Source of the DNA: Effrenium voratum
Taxonomy: Eukaryota; Sar; Dinophyceae; Suessiales; Symbiodiniaceae
Reading direction: 5' to 3'
NCBI GenBank assembly: GCA_963377175.1
Contig: CAUJNA010001857.1
Location: forward strand, 502,295 to 566,294
DNA: 64,000 nt
Below, piece after piece: positions 20,573-30,788 of this stretch; positions within the stretch are counted from its first letter, which is position 1; every line of letters starts with the position of its first letter. A program made the position numbers and the translations under genes. The notes under the pieces were generated by a model. The model did no database searches. It was not told where the DNA came from and was given only the letters and a program-made list of their open reading frames with translations.

Positions 20573-21012
20573 AGAGGTCTGTGGCTGCAGGAAAGGCTGG
20601 GGCGGTTCATGAAAGAGTGATTGGTGGTTTCAGGAAAGACTGGACGGTTTCAGGAAAGGCTGTGTGGTTTCAGGAGGTGCCGGGTGGTTTCAGGAAAGGC
20701 TGAGCGAGGCTGTGTGGTCTCACGGAAGTGTGTATGGATTCAGAAAAGGAGGTGCCGGGTGGTTTCAGGAAAGACTAGGTGGTTTCAGGAGAGGCTGTGT
20801 GGCTTCAGGCTGGGTGGTTGTTTCAGGAAGTGGTTTCAGGAGAGGTTTGGTGGTGTCAGGAAAGTCTGGGGTGGTTCCAGCGTGGTTTCAGGAAAAGCTG
20901 CGCGGTTTCAGGAAAGGCTGCGTGGTTTCAGGAGGTGTCGCGTGGTTTCCGGCGAGGCTGTGGGGTTTCACGAAAGTGTGTGTTGCATATGATGTTGGAA
21001 GTCTGATGGTTA
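20573..21012 (+). repeat. 20-bp repeat block 2, first copy of a ~0.5-kb duplication
   Basis: It begins GAGGTCTGTGGCTGCAGG and continues with 20-bp-type units to CATATGATGTTGGAAGTC. The whole block recurs at 21598-22035 with small deletions. Confidence 0.85.
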
Positions 21013-21597
21013 AGGGTTGATGTAGGTGAGGTTTAGGGTTCGTTTAGGGCTCCCTTAGGGTTGATTTAGGTGTGGTTTTAGGTTTGGTGTAGGATTGGTT
21101 TTAGGATTCGGATGTTTTAGGTTTGGTTTAGGTTTGTTTTAGAGGTTGTTTTAGGGTTGGTTTAGGTTTGGTTTAGGGTTGGTTTGGGGTTGGTTTAGGG
21201 TCGGTTTAGGGTCGGTTTAGGGTGGTTTTAGGGTTGTTTGAGGGTTGGTTTGGGTTGGTTTAGGATTGGTTTAGGGTTGGTTTAGGGTTGGTTTAGGGTC
21301 GGTTTAGGGTCGGTTTAGGGTCGGTTTAGGGTTGGTTTAGGGTTGGGGTTGGTTTAGGGTTGGTTTAGGGTCGGTTCAGGGTCGGTTTAGGGTCGGTTTA
21401 GGGTCGGTTTAGGGTTGGTTTAGGGTTGGTTTAGGGTTGGTTTAGGGTTGGTTTAGGGGTGGTTTAGGGTCGGTTTAGGGTCAGTTTAGGGTTGGTTTAG
21501 GGTTGGTTTAGGGTTGGTTTGGGGTTGGTTTAGGGTCGGTTTAGGGTTGGTTTAGGGTTGGTTTAGGGTTGGTTTAGGGTCAGTTTAGGGTTGGTTG
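21013..21597 (+). repeat. 11-bp TTTAGGG-containing minisatellite, main block
   Basis: More than 40 units of GGTTTAGGGTT/C appear in near-perfect 11-bp register over about 21170-21597, degenerate at the left edge. The array is internal, not at a contig end, so it is an interstitial telomere-related repeat. Confidence 0.9.
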
Positions 21598-22035
21598 AGA
21601 GGTCTGTGGCTGCAGGAAAGGCTGGGGCGGTTCATGAAAGAGTGATTGGTGTTTTCAGGAAAGACTGGACGGTTTCAGGAAAGGCTGTGTGGTTTCAGGA
21701 GGTGCCGGGTGGTTTCAGGAAAGGCTGAGCGAGGCTGTGTGGTCTCACGGAAGTGTGTATGGATTCAGAAAAGGAGGTGCCGGGTGGTTTCAGGAAAGAC
21801 TAGGTGGTGTCAGGAGAGGCTGGCTGGGTGGTTGTTTCAGGAAGTGGTTTCAGGAGAGGTTTGGTGGTGTCAGGAAAGTCTGGGGTGGTTCCAGGAAAAG
21901 CTGCGTGGTTTCAGGAAAAGCTGCGTGGTTTCAGGAAAGGCTGTGTGGTTTCAGGAGGTGTCGTGTGGTTTCCGGCGAGGCTGTGGGGTTTCACGAAAGT
22001 GTGTGTCGCATATGATGTTGGAAGTCTGATGGTTA
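21598..22035 (+). repeat. 20-bp repeat block 3, second copy of the ~0.5-kb duplication
   Basis: Same start and end as the block at 20573-21012, about 1025 bp downstream. It differs by a few substitutions and one missing stretch near 21820. Confidence 0.85.
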
Positions 22036-22240
22036 AGGGTTGATTTAGGTGAGGTTTAGGGTTTGTTTAGGGCTCCCTTAGGGTTGATTTAAGTGTGGTT
22101 TTAGGTTTGGTTTAGGTTTGGTTTTAGGATGTTTTAGGTTTGGTTTAGGTTTTGTTTAGGGTTGGTTTTAGGTTTGGTTTAGGTCAGGTTTAGGGCCAGC
22201 TTCGGGGGTTCATTCAGGGTTCATTTAGGGTTAGGTTTGG
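22036..22240 (+). repeat. Degenerate TTTAGG repeat, block 3
   Basis: GGTTTAGG words continue at irregular spacing (11-17 bp), with TTTTAGGTTTGG variants, and fade toward 22200. Confidence 0.75.
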
Positions 22241-22363
22241 GTCGGGGGGCGGCAGCCCCCCCCCATGATGTTGGGAAGGGTGATGATTCAAACAAAGGTA
22301 CGCTTAATCTAAAAACACAGCGGGGGTCGGGGGGGCGGCGGCCCCCCCCATGATGTTGGGAAG
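22241..22363 (+). repeat. Pair of G/C palindromes in direct repeat
   Basis: GTCGGGGGGCGGCAGCCCCC at 22241 and TCGGGGGGGCGGCGGCCCCC at 22327 are each followed by CCCATGATGTTGGGAAG. Each is a near-perfect hairpin with a G/C stem of six or more pairs. The 45 bases between them are unrelated. Confidence 0.75.
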
Positions 22364-22377
22364 TATGGGAAGCCCAA

Positions 22378-22791
22378 TCAGGAAAGGCCGGGTGGTTTCA
22401 GGAGGTGCCGGGTGGTTTTAGGAAGACTGGGTTGTTTTAGGAAAGGCTGCGTGGTTTCAGGCAACGTTGGGGGGGGGGGGGTTCATGAAAGATTGGTTGG
22501 TGGTTTCAGGAAAGACTGGGTGCTTTCAGGAGAGGCTTTGAGGTTTCAGGAGGTGCCGGGCGTGGTTTCCGGCGAGGCTGTTTGGTTTCAGGATAGGCGG
22601 GGTTTCAGGAAAGGCTGCGTGGCTGTGTGGTTGCAGGCTGGGTGGCGGTTTCAGGAAAGGCTGGGTGGTTTTAGGAAGGGTTGTGTGATATCAGGAAAGG
22701 CTGGGGTGTTTCATGAAAAACTGGCCGGTGGTTTCAGGAAAGGTTTGGCGGTGTCAGGAAATGGTTGCGGGAAAGACTGGGTGGTATCACG
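22378..22791 (+). repeat. 20-bp tandem repeat, block 4
   Basis: Degenerate TGGTTTCAGGAAAGGCTGGG-type units, with one G run near 22468-22480. The array ends at GTGGTATCACGAATTC. Confidence 0.8.
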
Positions 22792-24586
22792 AATTCGGCA
22801 ACAACCCTTTCAGAGGTAGCATTTCACGAATTTTTTTTCTGAAAAGCAAAATGAGTTTCCTGAAGCCAGCATGCTTCTGGAAAACAATTATTAAGCTTCC
22901 TGAACATGTTTCCGGAAACTTGCGGGTATGCATTTCGACCTTCTCGGGGTTGCTGACCCGTCGTCGGCTCGGGGTACCCGACCCGACCGGCACCCGTGGA
23001 GTTAGACGTTACTTACGTGACTCAAGTGAAGCAAGCGCTAGAACAATTGAACAACTGTGTCCGTGGTTGTTGCCAAAATTATTGTGGGTCATTTTCCCCC
23101 AACCTTTTGATGTTCCTTTGAACTTTAAACCTCGTAACAAGAAAAGGACACCCTCAAAAAACACACCCAAATTTTGCTTCTTTTGCGGTCCAATCCTGGC
23201 CAGGCGATCAACAAATCCTTGTTCACCCTGGGCCAGGCAGGACCCATGAACATGTCGGCGAGCAAAGGCCAGCAGCTTTGTGCTTTGTGCTTGTGGTGAA
23301 AATGTCTGTACAAGTCTCTCGAAGGACTTATGTGTTTGTTGGGCGAATTGCATGTTTGGCATACTGGGTGCCAGTGATTCAGTTTCAAGCTACTTCTTGG
23401 ACTGGTGGCTGGGGGACGTGAGCCCCTTCCGAGTCGATTTGACAAGAACAAAACGAAACACCAAGAAAGATTTGGCTCTGAATGGAAACCGAGTTGGGCG
23501 GTAACGTTTGGTCCTACCTACTTAGTTTAGTGGCTTGACCCCTGGCACTGGGGTGGTTTGTTACGGGCTTAGCGTTTTCAATAGCCTATATACAGGAATA
23601 GTAATGCACACAAACAGAATCTGGCTGCTTTTAATTCAATTGTCCGGTGTTTCAATGTTTCATTTCAGATGAGGCTTCCAAACACAAGCTGTTTGCTTAT
23701 TCACCGTAGGCTAGGAAGGCCACGCATGCTTACTTTGGGCCATGCTTCGATTGTTAGGCCTGATGGCCTTTACGGAAATGGGTGTTTTTCTTTAGTTGAA
23801 TTGTGTGTGTGGGTGCAAAAAACTAGGGAACCCCCAGAATGGGTGGGTCCTTTGTGGTTTCCATTTAAACAGTCCACAAAGAATACCCTTACACAAAGCC
23901 AGAGCCAATGGCTGTACTTGATGCAGATGTTTGTCATGCTTAGAAGATCAAGTCGCTTGTTTGGACCGGGGATGTCATGGACCCTTAGGAGGTTTAGACA
24001 ACCATCACAAGGATCCTATGTAATAATATGTGGGTCGGTTTTATCAGCAAAACCCATCTGTCCAAAAGAGAGGCTCCTCTCTACGTGTCTGAACTTTATG
24101 CTTTTCAGGAGTCGGTACCTTAGCACAGACCTTTGGTGCCCAGACCTTTAGTGGTGCATTAGTATTCAGGGCCAAAGAACCTGGTTGCTTGGTTCAAATG
24201 TTTTACTGCAAGATCCTTGTGCACCATATTATTGCTTAAGGCCCTTAAGGGTACAACCGCTCAGGCTACAACCGAAGCAGGAGGCAAAACAAGCGTAAAG
24301 AAGCCCCACGAAGGCGCACACTTGTCATAGTTGATTTGTGGCTTGGTCCACAGGGGGAATCCTTGACAGAAGTTTAGCTGACGCTGACTTCATCTGCATC
24401 TGAGATTGCGTTGTAGTTTGCGGGTGGGGGGCCTCAAACATTGTGGTGTTCCTTTTGGTTTCTCAACCGCAGAGGCAACATGGGTTGGCTTGGTTGGTGG
24501 CTTCATAGTGTATATCGCTTTATAAGCAAAGGCAACACACAGCAACGCTGTCCATATGCTTCATTCTTCTGGTGCCCTTTGTTCAG
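22792..24586. other. Non-coding stretch
   Basis: Open frames up to 178 codons (22713-23249 +) start inside the repeat array and show no recognised motif. No repeat or RNA was identified. Confidence 0.45.
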
Positions 24587-24665
24587 ATTCCAACGAAGAC
24601 TTGCTGTTTGGACACCGCCAGGTCATCTCCCAGCTCTCCCAGGGTCGCCCGGAAAGGCGCCAGCG
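24587..24665 (+). CDS. Candidate internal exon, function unknown
   Basis: After CCCTTTGTTCAG comes a 79-bp GC-rich open island reading SNEDLLFGHRQVISQLSQGR then PERRQR, closed by a CG|GTCTGA donor-like site. The peptide is polar and helix-favouring and contrasts with flanking random-frame peptides. No family is recognised. Strand agrees with all other exon candidates in the window. Confidence 0.35.
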
Positions 24666-27363
24666 GTCTGATGGGTTGGATTTTGCCTATGGGTCATGGC
24701 GCGAAAACCGGGGGTTATCATTTATTGAACCCTTAAGGTCGGGTCATAGAAACCAGCAAAAACGGAATTTCCGCATCTCAAATATTGAGATTCATGGAAC
24801 CTGTTTTAATGGCGTATCCTTGGCTCCTAGGCTTATCCCAAAAAAGAATCCCCCCTTGGAGGTCCATGAACATGGTATGGGGTGGCGTTGGTCTGTTTGT
24901 CTTTATGACGACCGATTCGGACGTTAGACGAGCTCACCCGTGATGCGGTTTCTTAGCCTCCTTGCTGGAGTTTTGTGCATAGTTATGTGCTTTCTATTTG
25001 ATTCCCTTTAGTACCACCCCAAAATCATCTGGAAACTACCCACGGACACACGTTCATTCTCAAGTTCCATCAGGATCATTCGGTCGTTTTCCAAAAAGCA
25101 AGCACCTGTTCAGTTGCAAAAACCTTTTACGCGCCAACTTGAGTCACCTCCATGTGGGTGTTTGCTTTTCTTTTTGCAACGGCTTCTTTCGGGCCGTATG
25201 GTGCCACTGGGCGGTCTGTTTTGAGAGCTTGGAGAAAATGTCTGGTCCCGCTGAAAGGGACAGTTCTGCCGTGTGAAGTGGACCGAAGAACTCCGATGTT
25301 TCCAAGCCAGTGCTTCCAGTCACCACTATAGTACAGTACGTACTAGGGGAAGACACAATTCACATCTATCAGGTGGGGAACCCAGCTGTTCCTGCGCACC
25401 TTAGTGGCCATGATGCGAGAAACTTCTGATCCGGGTGCCTGGGAGGCACGTGCCTTACCGGAACTCCAAGCTGACTCAGCTGTTGCAGGACTGAGGTTAT
25501 TGTCGCCGAAGCCGCTCCAGTTAACCCAGACTCCCAGACACCTAGTGGGTTGCGAGCCCTTTGCCCAACCGTTTTGGACCGAAAAAAGTGTGCCCGCTTT
25601 TGCCCATGGCCACCAGGGGTCGGATGAGGGCCCCAAAACCTGGTCGTGGGTGCAAAGCCCGGCACCCTCTGTCTAACGATTGTGGAGGTTGGACGCACTA
25701 CAAAGGCCCGTTGTGCACTTCCAGGATTGCTGGAATCTCCCCGAACTGTAGGTTGCTTGGGGTGCTAAGAATGGAATGTCTTCATATCATTTAGGTGACC
25801 TTCAGCGCATTTTTTTCGAGGCTATCCTTGTGTTTTCTTTTTCGACAGGAGACCCAAATGGGAAGCCCTCGCAATGGTGTTTAATTTCCGGACTTAGAGA
25901 CACATGCTTTTCTTCCTGGCACGCCTTTCCACCAATTAGTAGTGCTCACCTGGAGTCTGCAACATGGCAGTTGCTTTCTCACTGGTGTTTTTTTTTTTTG
26001 CTCACATTGCAAGCAGTGGTTCCCACATGGTATCTAATTAAAGCTTTAAGTAGTGCCAAATGTGCAAAGTCTTCTACTTTGCACCGTCGCTACGGTTGAT
26101 TCCCATTCTCTTCGCCCATTCTGGTTAGAAACTATCCCCTTTCCTCTTCCTTACCTTGTGTTGGCGGGAAAGAATCCTGTAAAGCGGACCCACGAGAGGC
26201 GACGTATGGAAGGTGGTGAGTGTGAGTGCCCAATGAAGACACCGTGCTGTCATGATCCCTTGGAACGAGCGAACACACGCATCTGGGGTCTTCTCCCAAA
26301 GTATTAAGCTACATGTTAAGGTTGACGGAATATGAAGTACGGAATCTGAGCATATTATGTTTGTTGTAATTTCCCTGGAGTTGAAGGTGTGGTTATGTTT
26401 TCCCTGTCTTCACGAGGATTTCTATCTCTTTGAACAGAACATTTGGGTATCCTCGGAAAGTATGTTGGGCCAAGGTTGGCTCTTCAGCAACCCTGGCACG
26501 CTCAAAAGTGCTGTATTGTTTCTGCGCGAATCCCGAGAAATGCCACTAAGTCACCAAGTTGTTTGGGGCGTCCCCATTCTTTCCCGGGATCCTTTTTAGG
26601 GGGAAGAATGCACAAACAACTGGACAACTGGGGGCGAAACAGCTGAAGCTTGAAAAGGGTGTTTTTTCACAAAAGGGATGGTCAAGCAAAGGGGCCACCG
26701 GGCCATTTCCCAAGTCTATCCAACGTCTTTCAAAAAATGTGCGCTCGATTTCGCCTGTGCGCAAGGACTCCTTTGGGGGCTCATCCTTGTGCTTGATGGC
26801 CCGGAACTCGGCGTGGGCATGTTGGCTTGGGTGACGACCCCAAACACTGACGCTAACGTCCCCAGCTGCGGTTCCGGTTTGGGTTTAATGGCGGGTTTGC
26901 CTTGCGTCCAAAGCGGACCTGTTGCTTCATGTTGGTGCACTGGAGTCAGAGCTTTGGTGATATTATAAACTATCACTCCCTGTTCTTCAGAGCTTTTGAC
27001 CCATCGGTGCTTCACGTGGGTGTCATTCTTTTGGCCCAAAGGAAAGACCCTCTGGATGCTTCCCACGATTGTGGACCCTGCAAAACGGCTAGAAGCACCG
27101 TTCAAAAGGGTGAACCTTCGATTTCCACGGAGGATTGCAACCGGGTCATGTGCACCACAAAAAAACTCGCGTGAAGCCAATTGGCCTTCAACCACGGGCG
27201 GTCCAAAAAGTGGATGCGTTTTTTGGGCCCTCTTAATGGGTCCATTGGGACGCTTTCGTTTTGACCTATCCTCATAATATGGAGATGTGTTGTTTTTCAG
27301 GTGAGCAGCGCCATAAACCCTGACAATACAAAGTAGTAAGGGGGGGGTGTCCTATAGAATCCC
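24666..27363. other. Non-coding stretch
   Basis: One copy of the AAATATGA...GATCTGA dispersed motif lies near 26328-26362. No open frame has a recognisable domain. Confidence 0.45.
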
Positions 27364-27571
27364 CGCGAAAGCCAAAACGCAGGCCGCGAAAGCTTGCGAA
27401 AGCTTATCGCGAAAGTAACCAAAGAAGGTCCCGCCGCGAAAGACCCGCGAAAGCCTGCATGCTGTGTGACGGTCCGCTGCGAAAGCGTCGCGAAAGCAAT
27501 TCTAAAGAAACCAAAGCCCGCGAAAGCAAAACATGGATTCGCGAAAGAATCGCGAAAGGGTCCGCGAAAGC
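27364..27571 (+). repeat. Cluster of twelve GCGAAAG heptamers
   Basis: The heptamer GCGAAAG occurs twelve times in about 208 bp, all on the + strand and usually as CGCGAAAGC, at irregular spacing (about 9 to 30 bp). It does not form a regular tandem array, and the sequence between copies is unrelated. The density is far above that of the surrounding DNA, where I do not see the heptamer clustered. Confidence 0.8.
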
Positions 27572-27649
27572 AAGTTTATAGAACCGCTTGTTACACAAGA
27601 GTATTTGGCACGGCTCAGGTGTGTTTTTGTTGTTTCTCTGTTTAGTCAA

Positions 27650-27725
27650 TTGGTTGCTTGCTTGTTTGCTTGGTTGGTTGGCTGGTTGGTTGGCTGGTTG
27701 GTTGGGTGGGTTTGGTTGCTTGCTG
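27650..27725 (+). repeat. (TTGG/CTGG)n tetranucleotide tract
   Basis: TTGCTTGTTTGCTTGG passes into TTGGTTGGCTGGTTGG-type repeats. The reading frames here give only L/V/W/G simple peptides. Confidence 0.85.
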
Positions 27726-27800
27726 GGTAGCCTTCAGCAACACTTGGCCGTCTGTTTTTCTCATTATCCGGGCCAGTTTTTTTGGGAACCTTTGTTTTTT

Positions 27801-27860
27801 TGCTTTAAGGGGAAACCAAAGGGGCAACCATCATGGTTGGGGTTCCCTATTTAAAGACAC
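27801..27860 (+). repeat. Dispersed module, most complete copy
   Basis: In order: CTTTAAGGGGAAACCAAAGG, GGCAACCATCATGGTTGGGG, TTCCCTATTTAAAGACACC. The left part is palindromic with the word GGTTTCCCTTTAAAGG seen in other copies, and CCATCATGG is a small inverted repeat. Confidence 0.6.
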
Positions 27861-28120
27861 CAGGGCTGACGCCTCAGACGGCATGTGCAGGCACGGCACT
27901 GTCCATGTTCAAGGACTGAGGGTGGTTCCTCCAACGTCCGTAAAGAAAGCAGCATGCAGTCGGTGCATCGCTAAGATGGGCGCAATGCAGTCCTCCAAAT
28001 CGGGCTTCACCTTAGGCAAAAACGGCAGCCCTCAGAGTTGCGGGGAATTCGAGTTTTAGGAAGCCTGGGGATTCCAGCTCATTTCCTGCTGATGGGACGA
28101 GGTCACCTGCATCTCCCCAG

Positions 28121-28194
28121 CCCTCGCCTTCGCTGAAGAGTCCGTGAACTCCCTGAACTACGCGCAGAAGGCGCCCGCTTGCTCGCGCTCGCCG
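28121..28194 (+). CDS. Candidate exon, possibly the end of a kinesin motor domain
   Basis: Between ATCTCCCCAG and a CCG|GTCCCA donor-like site, a GC-rich 74-bp island reads LAFAEESVNSLNYAQKAPA. The last conserved segment of kinesin motors has the form (S/T)LxFAxxVNSlxxgxA, so this peptide resembles that end of the motor just before the neck. Only about 20 residues are visible, the catalytic P-loop and switch motifs are not in view, and upstream exons were not found. The assignment is therefore tentative; an unrelated exon is possible. Confidence 0.35.
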
Positions 28195-30075
28195 GTCCCA
28201 GGGTGTGGGGCCGGGGGGGCGGAGGTTTGGCGGAGTCCCATTACGTCTTCTTGAAGGGTGGCTGCAAACATCGCCTTTTCGCCTAAGTTGAGGTTCCCTT
28301 GGTAGGGGTGATGTTTTGAGAAATGTATAGCGAACCCTTGGAGTTGGCCGCGGAGTGTGTGTCGGTCACAGGTTGAGGCGATTGTTGACCTCTCAAATGG
28401 GATCTCTAAATATATTTACATACTGTTCACTAAGTATTGGTGCTTCGAAAAATTGGGATTGGGCGCCAATTCCTCCAGGTGGTTTCCATTTGGTTTCCCT
28501 TTAACAAAATCAAAGAAGACGTCTCCTACTTTGAGAAACCGCAATATGTGCTATGTGTTGTTTGGTTGAGGGAACACAAGCACAAAAAGTGAGCGACCCT
28601 TCCTGCCCTGGACGGCCACCGGGCATGGGTTTCTCTGAGCACGGAGAGCTGGCTGCCCTTTCTTTTCTCCCGGGAAGCCCCCAATGAGGGTCTTCTGCGG
28701 CTTCCTTGCAGAGGCCCTCTTGCGAGTTGACGTCCAAACTGAGATTGCACTGACCGCCAATCCACTCAAGAAGCAAGAACATCTGCGTTTTGAGGTTAGC
28801 CAAACACCATTGGGCTTACTAATTTTAGATATGCCCATCCAAAGATGTCAGTATATATGTCAAGGTTCACATTGCAGGTGTGCCCATTTAGTTTGTTGGG
28901 GACAAAAGATGTAGTTGGACTCCCAGCAGGGCGGAGCTTTGAGGCAGAATGTAGAAGTCTGAACTTGTACGAATTTTAAATTCACCTGCACTGGAAGCCC
29001 CCGGCAGCCCCCAATGGATCCGCGTGCTTAGGGTTGTTGATAACCCGTAAGGTTACTTCTTTTTTTGGGGCTGGTGGGTGTCCTTTGGTTGGGGCCAGAT
29101 CAAAACAATTTAGTACTGTACAGCAGACTAAATATGACACTCCTAGCATTGTGGTTTTCCAAGTACCAAGTCGGTTTGGGGTGCCTTGGTAGCATCCCTT
29201 GAACCCCATAGTGCCAAGGCAGATGAAGCTTACATTCCCAGACCCGTGGGTTGCAACCCTCTTTTCATTTTTTTGACAGAGGAAACACCCTTTAAAGTCA
29301 ACCTTTTTGCAAAAGGGTGCCCTGTATGTTTTTGTCCCTTGGGTTCCCTTGCGTTTTCCATTGGGTCTCCTTCGTTTTCCAGTTCAACCAGAGAATGGCC
29401 AAGTTTAAGAGGAAAAGTCTGGCCAAGTGTAGTCACCACAGGTGTGGATATTTGCGTATTAAATTCTTTTTACCCTGGCTGGTAGGCAGTGGATCTCCCT
29501 GGAAGCAGGTTTGACTGTTGCTCAACCTGTGCCAACGGCCATTCTGGGAAACGTCAAATGGCCCTTCTTGTACGGTAACGATGCATATTGGTTCGAACGG
29601 GGCATGTAAAGCTTTGGCTTCCTTTCAGTACTTGAAGCCCGGCTTTGCGACTTGTCCAACAACCAAACTTTCCAACCTTTGCACTTTTGTTGTCTTCGTT
29701 CAGTGGCTGCGACCAAACCCAATGTTTGGACCGGCTTGCCAATCGTTTTGGGGACAGACCTGAATGAGACTCGCGAGTGAGCACCCGGTGAATCCGTGCG
29801 CGGACCAGGCCATGAACATCCAAAATACCCCTGTCCTCCAGCTGGATGTGGCGACCTCAGACTCACAGGGCTCGTTTCCATTTGCTTTGTGTTCTTTGAG
29901 AGTTCCCTGTATGTAAGTGCAAATAATTCAAGTGGCTGTGAATTTGAATAGGAACCTCCCTCAAGAGTAGCTGGCGGGATACAAATCTCCACCTGAATGA
30001 TGTCGACCAGACGGTCGTCGGTTAAACCAGGGTTCCCTAAGTCCCCCTCTCGGTTGGTTGAACATCGCCTTGTTG

Positions 30076-30242
30076 GCCCGTCATCATCATCAGCATCATC
30101 ATCGTCATCATCATCACCACTCTCACCATCACCGTCCATCATCATCACCGTCCATCATCATCAACATCATCATTGTCATTCGCCTCATCAGCATCATCAT
30201 CTTCATCAGCATCATCAGTTTCATCCTAATCATCATCATCAG

Positions 30243-30282
<40 letters not shown>

Positions 30283-30390
30283 TTCATCATCATTGTCCTC
30301 CTCATCATAGTCCTCCATCCTCCTCCTCCTTCACATCAGCAGCAGCAGCAGCTGCTGCAGCTGCAGCAGCAGCAACAACAACAACAATGT
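30076..30390. repeat. Compound trinucleotide microsatellite (ATC)n, (GCA)n, (ACA)n
   Basis: ATC/CAT repeats run from about 30080 to 30310 with interruptions. They are followed by AGC/GCA repeats (about 30337-30372), palindromic CAGCTGCTGCAGCTGCAG, and a short ACA run. Frames through it encode poly-His, poly-Ile or poly-Ser/Ala, and poly-Asp on the other strand (start of the 29522-30148 - frame); none is called a gene. Confidence 0.9.
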
Positions 30391-30680
30391 GTTTTGTTGG
30401 TACCCTTTTTGGATTGCCAATGGAAGGAACCCACCCAATATAATTAGGGTTCAGAGACAGACTCAACTTCGCTATGTTTCCCCTTGTTCAGTGGTTTGAG
30501 CTTGCCTTTTTGGCCTATGTTCAGTGACTTTCTTAAAACACGGCAAGACCTTGCAAAAGCAACATACATGGCATTTCAATTAAACCTACAAAAGTCTAGC
30601 ACCCGTTTGATCGGGGGGCTTGGAGCAACCCAGACACCTAAATCCGTTGGTTCCCGTCTAGAACCAACCAAAAGGCCGAG

Positions 30681-30788
30681 AAGTCTGAGTCGCAAGGAGC
30701 AGCAGCGGGTGCTGCACGAGCTGCGCTCGGAGAACGCCCAGCTGCGGAAGGAGCTGGAGGGGTACAAGCAAGCCCGGGACGCCCGGCG
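30681..30788 (+). CDS. Candidate exon encoding a coiled coil
   Basis: A GC-rich island reads SRKEQQRVLHELRSENAQLR then KELEGYKQARDARR, with hydrophobic residues in heptad-like spacing (V-L-x-x-L, ENAQL, KELE). ENAQLRKELE resembles the start of leucine zippers, but no basic region typical of a bZIP is visible in this exon. It ends at a CGGCG|GTTTTC donor-like site; an acceptor AG lies at 30679-30680 or 30688-30689. It is the most protein-like island in the 22.8-53 kb interval. Confidence 0.5.

Noticed and set aside
20186..22819. Open frames giving VVSGKAGWFQERLGG-type repeat proteins
   Set aside because: They follow directly from the 20-bp repeat cycling through three frames and occur in several frames at once.
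29522..30148. 208-codon minus-strand frame beginning with poly-Asp
   Set aside because: The start is the (ATC)n microsatellite; the rest has no recognisable motif.
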